64,000 nt of DNA from UBA7985 sp038141425. Lineage in GTDB: Bacteria; Pseudomonadota; Alphaproteobacteria; UBA7985. Shown here in pieces: positions 55,622-64,000 of this stretch. The notes under the pieces are model-generated. The model was not told where the DNA came from, did no database searches, and worked only from the letters and a program-made list of their open reading frames with translations. The position numbers and the translations under genes were made by a program. Every line of letters starts with the position of its first letter. Position 1 is the stretch's first letter. The DNA lies in the NCBI GenBank assembly GCA_038141425.1, contig JAYQIC010000010.1, positions 310,001 to 374,000 of the forward strand, in the 5' to 3' direction.

Positions 55622-56405
55622 TCAGCGCCCCTTGAAGGCGGGAGACCGCTTTTCAAAGAAGGCAGAGACGCCCTCGGCAAAGTCTTTTGAGGTGATGCAC
55701 TCGTTCTGGCGCACCGATTCCTGATCGATCGTCGCCTCTAACCCCTGCTCCATCGCCGCGCGCAGCAGCTTTTTAACGTGCCGAACCGACAGCGGTGCCG
55801 CCTGCGCCAGCCGGGCCGCCCAGTCGCGGGCTTCCTGCTGCAGGCTCTCGTCGGGTACCATTTTGTTCGACAGCCCCCATTCGACGGCCTGCGCAGCGGG
55901 GATCTTCTGGCCCCTCGATGATGGCCTCGAAAGCCCGGCGATAGCCAAGCTGGCGCACCATCTGCCAGGTGTTGCCCCCGTCGGGGACCAGCGCGATGGC
56001 GGCAAAGGCCATGTAGATGTAGGCGCTCTCGCCCATGATCATCAGGTCGCAGGCCTGAGCATAGGCCGCCCCGATCCCGCTGGCCGGGCCGCTGACGGCG
56101 GCGATCCATGGCTTGTTCGAGTTGGTGATGGCCAGAACGCAGGGCTTGTACTCCTCGACCAGCACCCGTTCGACAGTCGTATCGCGGATGCCAGCGGTTT
56201 CCTTGAGGTCAGCCCCGGCGGAGAAGGCGCGTCCTTCCCCGGTCAGGACGATACAGCGGACTTCGGGGTCGGCCTCAAGCTCAGCTGCGGCCGCCCGAAA
56301 ATCTGCGCGCATCTGTGTGTTCCAGGCGTTGAGCGAGTCCGGCCGGCTAAGGGTCAGAATGCCGACGTTGCCGTCGACTTCGGTTTTAATGGTCTCGTAG
56401 GCCAT
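55622..56405 (-). CDS. Enoyl-CoA hydratase/isomerase family protein (frameshifted)
   Basis: About 260 residues of crotonase fold. The opening MAYETIKTEVDGNVGILTLS and RPDSLNAWNTQMRADF is standard, the oxyanion-hole region is GRAFSAGADLKETAG, and the second is AAVSGPASGIGAAYAQACDL. A frameshift near 55910 leads to QKIPAAQAVEWGLSNKMVPD. The general crotonase substrate is a 2-enoyl-CoA; the glutamate usually at the second active-site position is not obvious, so an isomerase or hydrolase role is possible. It is followed upstream by the CaiD-like gene, 112 bases away, and may share its transcript. Confidence 0.86.
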
Positions 56406-56517
56406 GGTTAATCTCCGGCAGGCGAGCTCGGGCCTGCTTTCCTGAACGGTTTGCGACGGACCGGGAACGGGACTGGCTGGCGGTCATCAGTCTGATTTCT
56501 GCGGCATTGCGGCGAGC

Positions 56518-57302
56518 TTACTTGCCTTTCCACACCGGGTCACGCTTCTCGGCGAAGGCCTTGAAGCCTTCGAGGTTGTCCTCGGAACCGTAGAGCACGT
56601 CGACGGTGCGCAGCTTGCGCTTTGTCACAGCATTCATCGTGTCCTGAAACCGCTGCCCCTCGGCCTCGCGCGCGACCTCCTTGATGGTGGCAAACACCAG
56701 CGGCGGGCCGCTTTCGAGCAGACGCGCGAGCTCCCACACCCGGGCCTCCAGCGCGTCATTGTCGGGCAGGATCTCGTTCACCAACCCCCATTTGTGGGCT
56801 TCTTCTGCATCCATCCAGCGCCCGGTCAAAAGCAGGTCCATGGCGACGTGATAGGGAATGCGCTTGGGCAGCTTGATGGTGGCAGCATCGGCCAGCGTCC
56901 CAGCCTTGATTTCGGGCAGGGCGAAAGACGAATGCGCACTGGCGAGGATCATGTCGCAGGACAGGGCCAGCTCGAACCCGCCGCCGACCGCCATACCGTT
57001 GACGCAGGCGAGCACCGGCTTGTTCAGGTCGCGCAGCTCCTGCAGCCCCGCAAAACCGCCTACGCCGTAGTCGCCGTCGACCGCATCGCCGTCGGCTGCT
57101 GCCTTGAGGTCCCAGCCCGCACAGAAAAACTTATCACCGGCCGTCCGCACGATCGCCACCCGCAGGTCGGGGTCATCGCGGAAGCTTCGAACACCAGCCC
57201 CATCTCGCGGCTGGTCTCCAGATTGATGGCGTTGGCCTTGGGCCGGTCGAGCGTGACTTCGAGGATCTCGCCTTCGCGGCGGGTGGAAATGGGTGAGCTC
57301 AT
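56518..57302 (-). CDS. CaiD-like enoyl-CoA hydratase, carnitinyl-CoA dehydratase family (frameshifted)
   Basis: About 261 residues, with one frameshift near 57180. The line MSSPISTRREGEILEVTLDR with PKANAINLETSREMGLVF and FFCAGWDLKAAADGDAVDGD is characteristic of carnitinyl-CoA dehydratases of the CaiD group. GYGVGGFAGL-like and NGMAVGGGFELALSCDM blocks complete the oxyanion hole. CaiD hydrates crotonobetainyl-CoA. It starts 19 bases after the acyl-CoA ligase gene stop and so belongs to the same operon; carnitine or another betaine acyl-CoA is a plausible substrate. Family certain, exact substrate inferred. Confidence 0.84.
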
Positions 57303-57320
57303 GATGATCTCCTCACAGGG

Positions 57321-59419
57321 TTACTCGACGGGGGCCTTGAAGTCAGGCGAGAACCGGATCAGCGCGTCGACCACACTGACGCCCGCAGCCTCCCCCTTCG
57401 CATGCACGAACAGCGGGTTGATGTCGAGTTCGACCAAGCGCTGCTGCTCCGCCTCGACGAAGGCTGCCAGCGCCATGACTGCCGCGACCAGCGCGTCGAT
57501 GTCGGCGGGCGGCGCCCCGCGATAGCCGGTCAGCAGTGGCCAGACCTTCAGCCCCACCAGCGCCCGGCGAACAGCTTTCTCGTCCACCGGGAACAGCAGG
57601 ATCGTGCTGTCCTGCAAAATTTCAGTCAGCACCCCGCCAGCACCGATGACCAGGTGCAGGCCGACGACCGGATCGCGCGCGACCCCGAGGATCAGCTCGG
57701 CCAGTGGCTTGGCGGCCATGGGCTCGACCAGCACGCGGTCGGAGAGCGCCAGCAGGTCCGCCGCCGCTGCCCGCGCAGCGTCTTCGTCCTCGATGCCCAA
57801 CCGAACCCCGCCCAGTTCCGTTTTGTGAGCGAAGTCACCCAGAATCTTGACCGCCGAGGGACCAAACTCAGCCACAGCCGCCGCGACCTCGTCTGCGTTG
57901 GAGCACACAGCGTGCGGCGGTGTCGGCAGGCCGTGGGCAGCGAGCGCAGCCTTGGCCTGCGCCTCATCGAGCATGACGGCGCCCTCGGGACCTGCCCCGG
58001 ACAGGACGTGGGGTGAGGCAGGCGGCGCGGCGCGGTAAGCGCCGATATCGGCGGCGCGGGCGACGGCGGTCAGGTGGTCTTCCAGACCGTGTCCGGGGAT
58101 CAGCCCCAGCGCAGAAATCTTGGCAGCAGCCTCGGGCGGCATACTCTCGGGCAGGCTGGAGACCAGCGCCGGCGCCCCGGCCTTCCGGTCTGCGCTGCCG
58201 AGCGCGCTGGCCACAGCTTCGATCGCAATATCCCAGGTATGGGTCGGCCCCGTGCCCGCGCGCGGCCAGTCGATGACCAGCATGGGGTGGGAGACGTCCA
58301 CCGCCATGATCCCATGCCACATGGCGCCCAGCGCATCGGCATCGCCCCAATCAAAGGTGTTGTAGTCAAAGGGGTTGGAGACCGTTACCAGCGGGTTGAG
58401 GCTGGCCTTGATCCGATCAGCCTCGGCCTCGCTCAAGGGCGGGTACTCCAGCCCCAGCGCGCTGCCCAGATCGGCCATCAGGCCCGCTTCACCACCCGAG
58501 CAGCTGACCGACATCACCCGGCGACTGTCCAGCGGCCCCTTGAAATGCAGGATTTTCAGGGCCTCCAGCAGGCTGGTCAGGGTCGAGACCTCAGCCACCC
58601 CAAGCCGCGACAGCAGCGCCGAGGAAACCGCCGCACCGCCTGCCAGCGTCGCGGTGTGGGTCAGGGTCAGTGCCTGCCCGCCATCGCTCTGCCCGGCCTT
58701 CAGCGCGACCACAGCGACCCCGCGTTCGTGGGCGAAGCGTACCGCATCGATGAACTCCGCCGGGTCGCCAAAGCCCTCGATGTAGAGCCCTATGGCGGTC
58801 ACTCTGTCGTCGGCGGCCATGGCTTCGATCATGTTGCCAAGGCTGACCTGCGCGCCGTTGCCGACCGTCAGGACGTAGGCCAGGGGCAACGAACGCTGCT
58901 GCATGCTCAGGTTGATGGCGATGTTCGAGGACTGGCAGATCAGCGCGACCCCGCGATCGACCCGCTCCCCGCCGTGGACGTCCGGCCACAGCGTCGCACC
59001 GCTGAGATAGTTGATCAGCCCATAGCAGTTGGGGCCGAAAATCGGCATATCGCCCTGCGGCGAGCGAGCAATTCGTCCTGCAGGGCGCCGCCGTCTGCGG
59101 TTTCAGCCCAGCCCGCCGCGAAGCAGGTCGCCCCGCCTGCCCCGCGCGCCGCAAGATCGCGAACCACGTCGATGGTCGTCTGACGGTTGACGCCGATGAA
59201 GGTGGCGTCAGGCGCCGCAGGCAGATCGTTGATGCTGGCGTAGGCCCGGCGTCCCCTCACCTCGGCCCGGGTCGGATGCACCGGCCAGATGTCGCCCGCA
59301 AACCCCATCCGCTCGGATTGCTCGATGACTGCAGCGGCCCAGCTGCCGCCGACCACCGCGATCGAAGTCGGGTTGAGCAGACGCGCGTAGGGCCGTTTCG
59401 GATTGGCAGCTGCAGCCAT
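57321..59419 (-). CDS. ADP-forming acyl-CoA synthetase (fused alpha-beta subunits; frameshifted)
   Basis: About 699 residues, with one frameshift near 59040. The N-terminal CoA-binding domain starts RLLNPTSIAVVGGSWAAAVI with PDATFIGVNRQTTIDVV and IFGPNCYGLINYLSGATLWP. The succinyl-CoA-ligase-like middle follows, and the C-terminal ATP-grasp domain contains VAEFGPSAVKILGDFAHKTE, LVEPMAAKPLAELILGVARD and VGLHLVIGAGGVL. It makes acyl-CoA with ATP going to ADP. The C-terminus LVELDINPLFV is typical. Its partner genes are a CaiD-like hydratase and a second crotonase, so a dedicated acid is activated and hydrated. Confidence 0.85.
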
Positions 59420-59561
59420 CGTGTTCTTCTCGCTTGCGCCGAACCAGCGGTTCAGGCCGCCCGGCTATCCGGGTTCTGCTACATCAACCGCTGCCCGGCC
59501 GGTAGCAAAACTGCGTCACAACTTCACTGCCCGCAACACGCGGCGTCCCTGAATGCCGGGC

Positions 59562-60606
59562 TCAGGTGTCTTCATCCCACAGGCCCCACTGCCGCGCCGC
59601 GCCCGCCCAGCGCCAGGCGTCGGTCACCATGGCCTCCAGCCCGCGTTCGGCGGTCCAGCCCAGCCGTTCTGCGGCGGACGAAGGGTCAGCGAGCAGCGTG
59701 GCAACATCGCCCGGTCGGCGCGGTCCGAGGGTCTGCGGCAGGCTGCGGCCGAGTTCGGCCTCAAACGCTGAGACCACCTCGCGCACCGAATAGGGCGTCC
59801 CCTGTGCCGAGGTTGAGCGCGGTGAAGGGGGCGTCAAAGCCGCCGCTGAGCAACGCCTGCAGCGCCTTCACGTGCGCCTGCGCCAGATCGACCACGTGGA
59901 TGTAGTCGCGCACGCCGGTGCCGTCGGGCGTATCGTAGTCCTCGCCGAAGATGGTCAGGCTTTCCCGCTGCCCGACCGCGACCTGCACGATGATGGGGAA
60001 CAGATTGTTGGGCTGGTCCTTGGGGTCTTCCCCGATCAGGGCGCTGTCGTGGGCACCGGCCGGGTTGAAGTAGCGCAGCGCCAGTCCCTGGCTGCGCGCA
60101 CCGGATGCCCGGACCATGTCGGCCAGCACCTGCTCCATCATCGCCTTGGTCTGGCCGTAGGGATTGGTGGGCTGCACTGGCAGCGCCTCGTGCAGGGGTT
60201 CAGCGTCAACATCGCCGTAGACCGTAGCCGACGACGAAAAGACGATCGCACCGCCACCGGCGGCTTCGAAGGCGTCGAACAGGCTGACCGAGCCGCCGAC
60301 GTTGTTGTCGTAGTACATCAGCGGCCGGGCAACGGACTCGCCCACGGCCTTGAAGGCTGCGAGGTGGATCAACCCGGAACAGGGCTCGCGCTGGAGCAGC
60401 GTTTCCAGCCCGGCGCGGTTGCGGATGTCGAGGTCGTAGCAGGTCAGCGACCGGCCGGTGAGCCGCTCCAGCCGCTCCAGCACCGACGCCCGCGCATTGG
60501 AGTGGTTATCGACGATGACCGGTTCAAAACCAGCCTCGCACAGCGCCACGACGCAGTGACTGCCGATATAGCCCAGCCCACCGGTAACGAGGATCTTGTC
60601 GGCCAT
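59562..60606 (-). CDS. galE: UDP-glucose 4-epimerase (frameshifted)
   Basis: About 348 residues, with one frameshift near 59800 in the ALNLGTG-TPYSVREVV region. The nucleotide-binding loop is LVTGGLGYIGSHCVVAL, the catalytic Tyr-Lys pair lies in NPYGQTKAMMEQVLADM with Ser in IVFSSSATVYGD, and further GalE markers are SNARASVLERLERL and ALRYFNPAGAHDSALIGEDP. It interconverts UDP-glucose and UDP-galactose for envelope polysaccharides or galactose use. No other sugar-nucleotide gene is nearby. Start at 60606 (MADKILVTGG). Confidence 0.93.
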
Positions 60607-60708
60607 GGTCCTGTCTTACTGTCCCGTAAATCGCTGATCGTTGTTGCGTGATCCCAGACTAGCACGGCTTGCGGGCCGGTCTTCAGGGAATCTCGGCACA
60701 GGCTGCGG

Positions 60709-61356
60709 TTATTCCCGCGGGAAGACGGCCTCAACGGCGAAGGCTTCCCGCGCCTGCCGCTCGAGATCCGGGGCGCAGTTGACCAGAACCGCGCCGCGCG
60801 CCGCCTGCCACACCGGCCAGTCCTGGCGTGCATTGCCAGCGTAAACAAAGCCCTCGGGGAACATGGCGCTGAGGGCCTCGGCCTTGGCCTCTCCGGTCAG
60901 GTTGGTGGTCGCATCACTGGCAAGAAAGGTGTCGAACAGGTCGAATTCCGCCGCCACGCGCCGCACCATCTCCCACGTTGCACCGCTGGCCAGCACCATC
61001 GGCCGGTCGAGGGCCTCCTGCTGGTCCAGCCAGCTTTCGAAGGGCTCGTTCCAGCGCAGCTCGTAGGCATCGAAGTAACGCAGGGAGATTTCACTGAGCG
61101 CCTGCTTCGCCGCCGGCCGGGGCCGGGTGACGGCGCGCGCCGCCTTCCACGGGTTCAGCCAGAACGCCACCCGCAGCGACCACCACGACAGATCGCCCTT
61201 GTGCAGCGTCCCGTCCAGATCGACGGCCAGCGGCAGGCGTTCCAGCGCTCGCGGGCGGTCCGAGCGCGCGACCTCACCCGCTGACGTCGCCTCGGAGGGG
61301 AAGGGCCGCGAAGAGGACGATGAAGAAGACGAGGACGACGAGGGCGGAGCCACCAT
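60709..61356 (-). CDS. HAD-superfamily phosphatase-like protein with poly-Ser N-terminus
   Basis: A 215-residue protein. The HAD nucleophile motif is AVDLDGTLHKGDLSWWSLRV, motif II lies in MVLASGATWEMVRRVAAEF and motif III near AMFPEGFVYAGNARQDWPVW. The nearest look-alikes are the HAD domains fused to UbiA-type prenyltransferases, but here the domain stands alone. The N-terminus has eleven serines in a row (residues 6-16) from a TCN trinucleotide run at about 61309-61341, followed by a Pro/Ser segment that may be disordered; the true start could be further in. Substrate unknown. Confidence 0.78.
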   Translation of the reverse strand: MVAPPSSSSSSSSSSSRPFPSEATSAGEVARSDRPRALERLPLAVDLDGTLHKGDLSWWSLRVAFWLNPWKAARAVTRPRPAAKQALSEISLRYFDAYELRWNEPFESWLDQQEALDRPMVLASGATWEMVRRVAAEFDLFDTFLASDATTNLTGEAKAEALSAMFPEGFVYAGNARQDWPVWQAARGAVLVNCAPDLERQAREAFAVEAVFPRE

Positions 61357-61592
61357 TCAGGCCTTGCGCAGAGTGGATCGGTGTTGATTCCCGACAGAGA
61401 CTGGCAGAATCCGCATTCGGAAGCCACAGCCGATCGTTGTCACCGGGTTCTGCCACGCTTCTGCAGGTTATCCGCACGCAGCGGCGCTGCACCCATGACT
61501 TGCGTGACAGTCCGATGACAAAGCCCCGTCTGCGTTGTATGGGACTCCCCATATTGATGATTTGAACCGCTCTCGAAAGGTGGACCCATCGC

Positions 61593-63005
61593 ATGAGTAC
61601 TTCGGCTGGCCCCAAAACCCTGTACGACAAAATCTGGGACAAGCACGTCGTCCGTGAAAATGATGACGGCACGTCACTGATCTACATCGACCGCCACCTG
61701 GTCCACGAAGTGACCTCGCCGCAGGCCTTCGAAGGCCTCGCACTGGCCGGGCGTAAGGTACGCCGACCGGATCTGACCCTCGCCGTGCCGGACCACAACG
61801 TGCCGACCTCCGACCGCGCGGGCGGCATCGCCAACGCGGAAAGCCGGATTCAGGTCGAAACCCTGATGGAAAACTGCGCGAACAACGACGTGCCGGTCTA
61901 CGGCATGAACGATCCGCGCCAGGGCATCGTCCATATCATCGGCCCTGAGCAGGGCTTTACCCTGCCCGGCACCACCGTGGTCTGTGGTGACTCCCATACC
62001 TCGACCCACGGCGCCTTCGGCGCGCTGGCCTTCGGCATCGGCACCAGCCAGGTCGAGCACGTGCTCGCCACCCAGACGCTGGCGTTGGCCAAGTCCAAGA
62101 ACATGCTGATCCAGATCAACGGCCCGCTGGGCACCGGCGTCACCGCCAAGGATCTGATCCTCGCCATCATCGGTCGTATCGGCACCGCCGGGGGCACCGG
62201 CTACGTCATGGAATACGCCGGCGAAGCCATGCGCAGCCTGTCGGTCGAGGGCCGGATGACCATCTGCAATATGTCGATCGAAGGCGGTGCCCGCGCCGGC
62301 CTGATCGCACCGGATGAGAAAACCTTCGAATTCTTCAATGGTCGTCCATTGGCCCCGCAGGGTGCGGGTTGGGATGAGGCTGTCGCCTACTGGAAGACGC
62401 TGCAGACCGACGCTGGCGCGCACTACGACAAGACCGTGACCCTCGACACCGCCGAGATCCCACCCATGGTCACCTGGGGCACCTCGCCCGAGGACGTGGC
62501 GCCGATCACCGGCAACATTCCGCACCCCGACGACTTCGAGGACGACAACAAGCGCGAAGCCGCTGCCCGCAGCCTCGAATACATGGGCCTGACCGCCGGT
62601 GAACCGCTGCGCAACGTCGCCGTCGACACCGTATTCATCGGCTCCTGCACCAACGGCCGGATCGAAGACCTGCGCGCCGTGGCCGAGGTCGCCAAGGGCC
62701 GCCGGGTCAAGGACGGCGTGCGCGCCATGGTCGTTCCCGGCTCGGGTCTGGTGAAGGCACAGGCCGAGGAAGAAGGCCTCGCTGCGATCTTCCGCGAGGC
62801 TGGTTTCGACTGGCGCGAGCCGGGCTGTTCCATGTGTCTGGCCATGAACGACGACAAGCTCGCCGTGGGTGAGCGCGCCGCTTCGACCTCGAACCGCAAC
62901 TTCGAGGGCCGGCAGGGCCGGGGCGGTCGCACGCACCTGGTCTCCCCGGCCATGGCCGCCGCCGCCGCGATCACCGGTCACCTGACCGACGTCCGCGACT
63001 TCTGA
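61593..63005 (+). CDS. leuC: 3-isopropylmalate dehydratase large subunit
   Basis: An intact 470-residue aconitase-family enzyme. The iron-sulfur cluster cysteines are in VFIGSCTNGRIEDLR and EPGCSMCLAMNDDKL. Other conserved runs are VPDHNVPTSDRAGGI, VVCGDSHTSTHGAFGALAFG and SVEGRMTICNMSIEGGARAG. With LeuD it isomerises 2-isopropylmalate to 3-isopropylmalate in leucine synthesis. The ATG at 61593 follows AAGGTGG. A weak promoter-like pair (ATGACA-17-TATGGG at 61515-61543) lies upstream. leuD begins 68 bases after the stop. Confidence 0.96.
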   Translation: MSTSAGPKTLYDKIWDKHVVRENDDGTSLIYIDRHLVHEVTSPQAFEGLALAGRKVRRPDLTLAVPDHNVPTSDRAGGIANAESRIQVETLMENCANNDVPVYGMNDPRQGIVHIIGPEQGFTLPGTTVVCGDSHTSTHGAFGALAFGIGTSQVEHVLATQTLALAKSKNMLIQINGPLGTGVTAKDLILAIIGRIGTAGGTGYVMEYAGEAMRSLSVEGRMTICNMSIEGGARAGLIAPDEKTFEFFNGRPLAPQGAGWDEAVAYWKTLQTDAGAHYDKTVTLDTAEIPPMVTWGTSPEDVAPITGNIPHPDDFEDDNKREAAARSLEYMGLTAGEPLRNVAVDTVFIGSCTNGRIEDLRAVAEVAKGRRVKDGVRAMVVPGSGLVKAQAEEEGLAAIFREAGFDWREPGCSMCLAMNDDKLAVGERAASTSNRNFEGRQGRGGRTHLVSPAMAAAAAITGHLTDVRDF

Positions 63006-63073
63006 TCCTGCGCGCCGCCGGATCGGCCGCGCGCGCCCAAGCACACGATTTACGAGAGAAGAGACAAAGCCCC

Positions 63074-63686
63074 ATGGATAAGCTGGTTTCTCACAGCGGC
63101 GTTGCCGCCCCGCTCAATCTGGTCAACGTCGACACCGACATGATCATCCCCAAAGCAGTACCTCAAGACGATCAAGCGCACCGGCCTGTCCACCGGCCTG
63201 TTCGACGAGATGCGCCGCACGCCCGAGGGCGACACGATCGAGAGCTTCCCGCTCAACCAGCCGCAGTATCAGGACAGCACGGTTCTGGTCGCCGGCGACA
63301 ACTTCGGCTGCGGCAGCTCCCGCGAGCACGCGCCGTGGGCGCTGCTGGACTGGGGGTTCCGGGTGATCATCGCCCCGACCTTCGCCGACATTTTCTACAA
63401 CAACTGCTTCAACAACTCGATTTTGCCGATCCGCCTGCCCCAGGAGCAGGTCGACAAGCTGATGGCCGACGCCAATCAGGCTTCGACCATCAAGGTCAGC
63501 GTCAAAGAGCAGACCATCGAACGCCCCAACGGTGAGATCATCCGCTTCGAGCTGGACGCCGGCCTCAAGCGCCGCCTGCTCGAAGGGCTGGACCCCGTGG
63601 GCATGACCCTTGAGCACGAAGGCGATATCAGCGCCTATGAGAACGACGACCGCAGCGACCGTCCGTGGGCCCACATGGCCGCTTGA
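63074..63686 (+). CDS. leuD: 3-isopropylmalate dehydratase small subunit (frameshifted)
   Basis: About 204 residues. The start MDKLVSHSGVAAPLNLVNVD TDMIIPK joins, after a frameshift near 63160, to QYLKTIKRTGLSTGLF and DEMRRTPEGDTI. The conserved swivel-domain motif is LVAGDNFGCGSSREHAPWAL, then IIAPTFADIFYNNCFNNSIL. It completes the LeuCD enzyme. The frame breaks within CAAAGCAGTACC, while the rest is intact. Leucine auxotrophy is unlikely given the intact leuC, so this is probably a sequence error. Confidence 0.93.
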
Positions 63687-63710
63687 CCGGGGGTATCGGG
63701 AGGCCCGGTC

Positions 63711-64000
63711 TCAGGCCTCCCGGATCAGGGTCGCATCCGGCCCAAGGTGGATGCCACACTCGAGTTTGGACGGCATGTCCGCCCAGCGGCCTTCGCGCAG
63801 GTCCTGCCCCGCCTCGATCGGCACGGTGCACGGCTCACAGCCAATGCTGGCGTAGCCGAAACGCTCCAGCGGATGCCGCGGCAGGTCGTGCTCGTAGAAG
63901 TAGGCCTCAACCCGCCGCTTGGACCACCGGGCCAGCGGGTTGATTTTCAGATGCTGTCCATCCCGTTCGATCACCGGCATGAATGACCGCAGGCCTCCGT
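63711..64000 (-). CDS. cysH: Phosphoadenylyl/adenylyl-sulfate reductase, C-terminal part (runs off the window)
   Basis: The reverse strand is open from the stop at 63711 to the window edge. The sequence GGLRSFMPVIERDGQHLKIN, PLARWSKRRVEAYFYEHDLP, RHPLERFGYASIGCEPCT and KLECGIHLG matches CysH. The two cysteine pairs that bind the cluster in APS reductases are expected at CEPC here and in the missing N-terminal half, and the catalytic Cys is in LECGIHL. It reduces activated sulfate to sulfite in assimilation. It converges with leuD. Confidence 0.9.
   Translation of the reverse strand, partial: GGLRSFMPVIERDGQHLKINPLARWSKRRVEAYFYEHDLPRHPLERFGYASIGCEPCTVPIEAGQDLREGRWADMPSKLECGIHLGPDATLIREA

Noticed and set aside
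61674..63044. 456-codon minus-strand frame opposite leuC
   Set aside because: leuC is intact with all cluster cysteines; the opposing frame is a codon-bias shadow.

Overview
This 64 kb window is GC-rich chromosomal DNA of an alphaproteobacterium. The protein families suggest a marine heterotroph related to Rhodobacterales or Rhodospirillales: a SoeABC-type sulfite dehydrogenase, a DmdA-like DMSP demethylase, an osmoprotectant ABC importer with a BetI-like regulator, and B12-dependent methylmalonyl-CoA mutase. The exact lineage cannot be resolved from the sequence alone. No rRNA, tRNA, CRISPR array, prophage or insertion sequence was recognised.

A general caution applies. About half of the protein genes, including essential ones (aspS, pyrC, leuD), are split by single-base frameshifts, many next to short homopolymers. 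This pattern fits uncorrected sequencing indels better than gene decay, so interrupted genes are reported over their full reconstructed span as CDS, with approximate break points.

Layout. 0-11.9 kb: a partial TetR regulator, a ferric-iron binding protein, DMT and MFS exporters, a class V aminotransferase, a NitT/TauT/ThiY-type ABC importer with a dienelactone hydrolase, an FMN 2-hydroxyacid dehydrogenase and a YaiI protein. 11.9-21.3 kb: proXWV osmoprotectant importer, an operon of glutaryl-CoA dehydrogenase, family III CoA-transferase and beta-alanine-type transaminase, a SqrR/BigR-like ArsR repressor, and a BetI-like TetR repressor with a perfect palindromic operator. 21.3-24.9 kb: an accessory island with a 12-bp tandem repeat and two pairs of tandem paralogues of unknown exported proteins. 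24.9-27.5 kb: an acetyltransferase, a DMT exporter, a DUF1330 protein and a non-coding cassette between 56-bp direct repeats. 27.5-37.1 kb: soeABC, phnX, a dmdA-like gene and a polar amino-acid-type ABC transporter without a binding protein. 37.1-45.8 kb: a lipoprotein, pyrC-pyrE, an AEC transporter, acs, a small-molecule kinase, a LysR regulator and a methyltransferase. 45.8-51 kb: methylmalonyl-CoA mutase and, divergently, a cobalamin riboswitch leading into a small membrane protein and a zinc/manganese-family ABC importer. 51-64 kb: aspS, a DMT exporter, rnd, two enoyl-CoA hydratases with an ADP-forming acyl-CoA ligase, galE, a HAD phosphatase, leuC-leuD and a partial cysH.

Two themes tie genes together. 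Organic sulfur and phosphorus use: a DMSP-type demethylase, sulfite oxidation to sulfate, phosphonoacetaldehyde hydrolysis, a persulfide-type repressor and sulfate assimilation. B12 and cobalt: a B12-dependent mutase lies next to a B12-riboswitch-controlled metal importer, which is best explained as a candidate cobalt uptake system carrying an undescribed small membrane protein. That locus is the strongest candidate for something new in the window.
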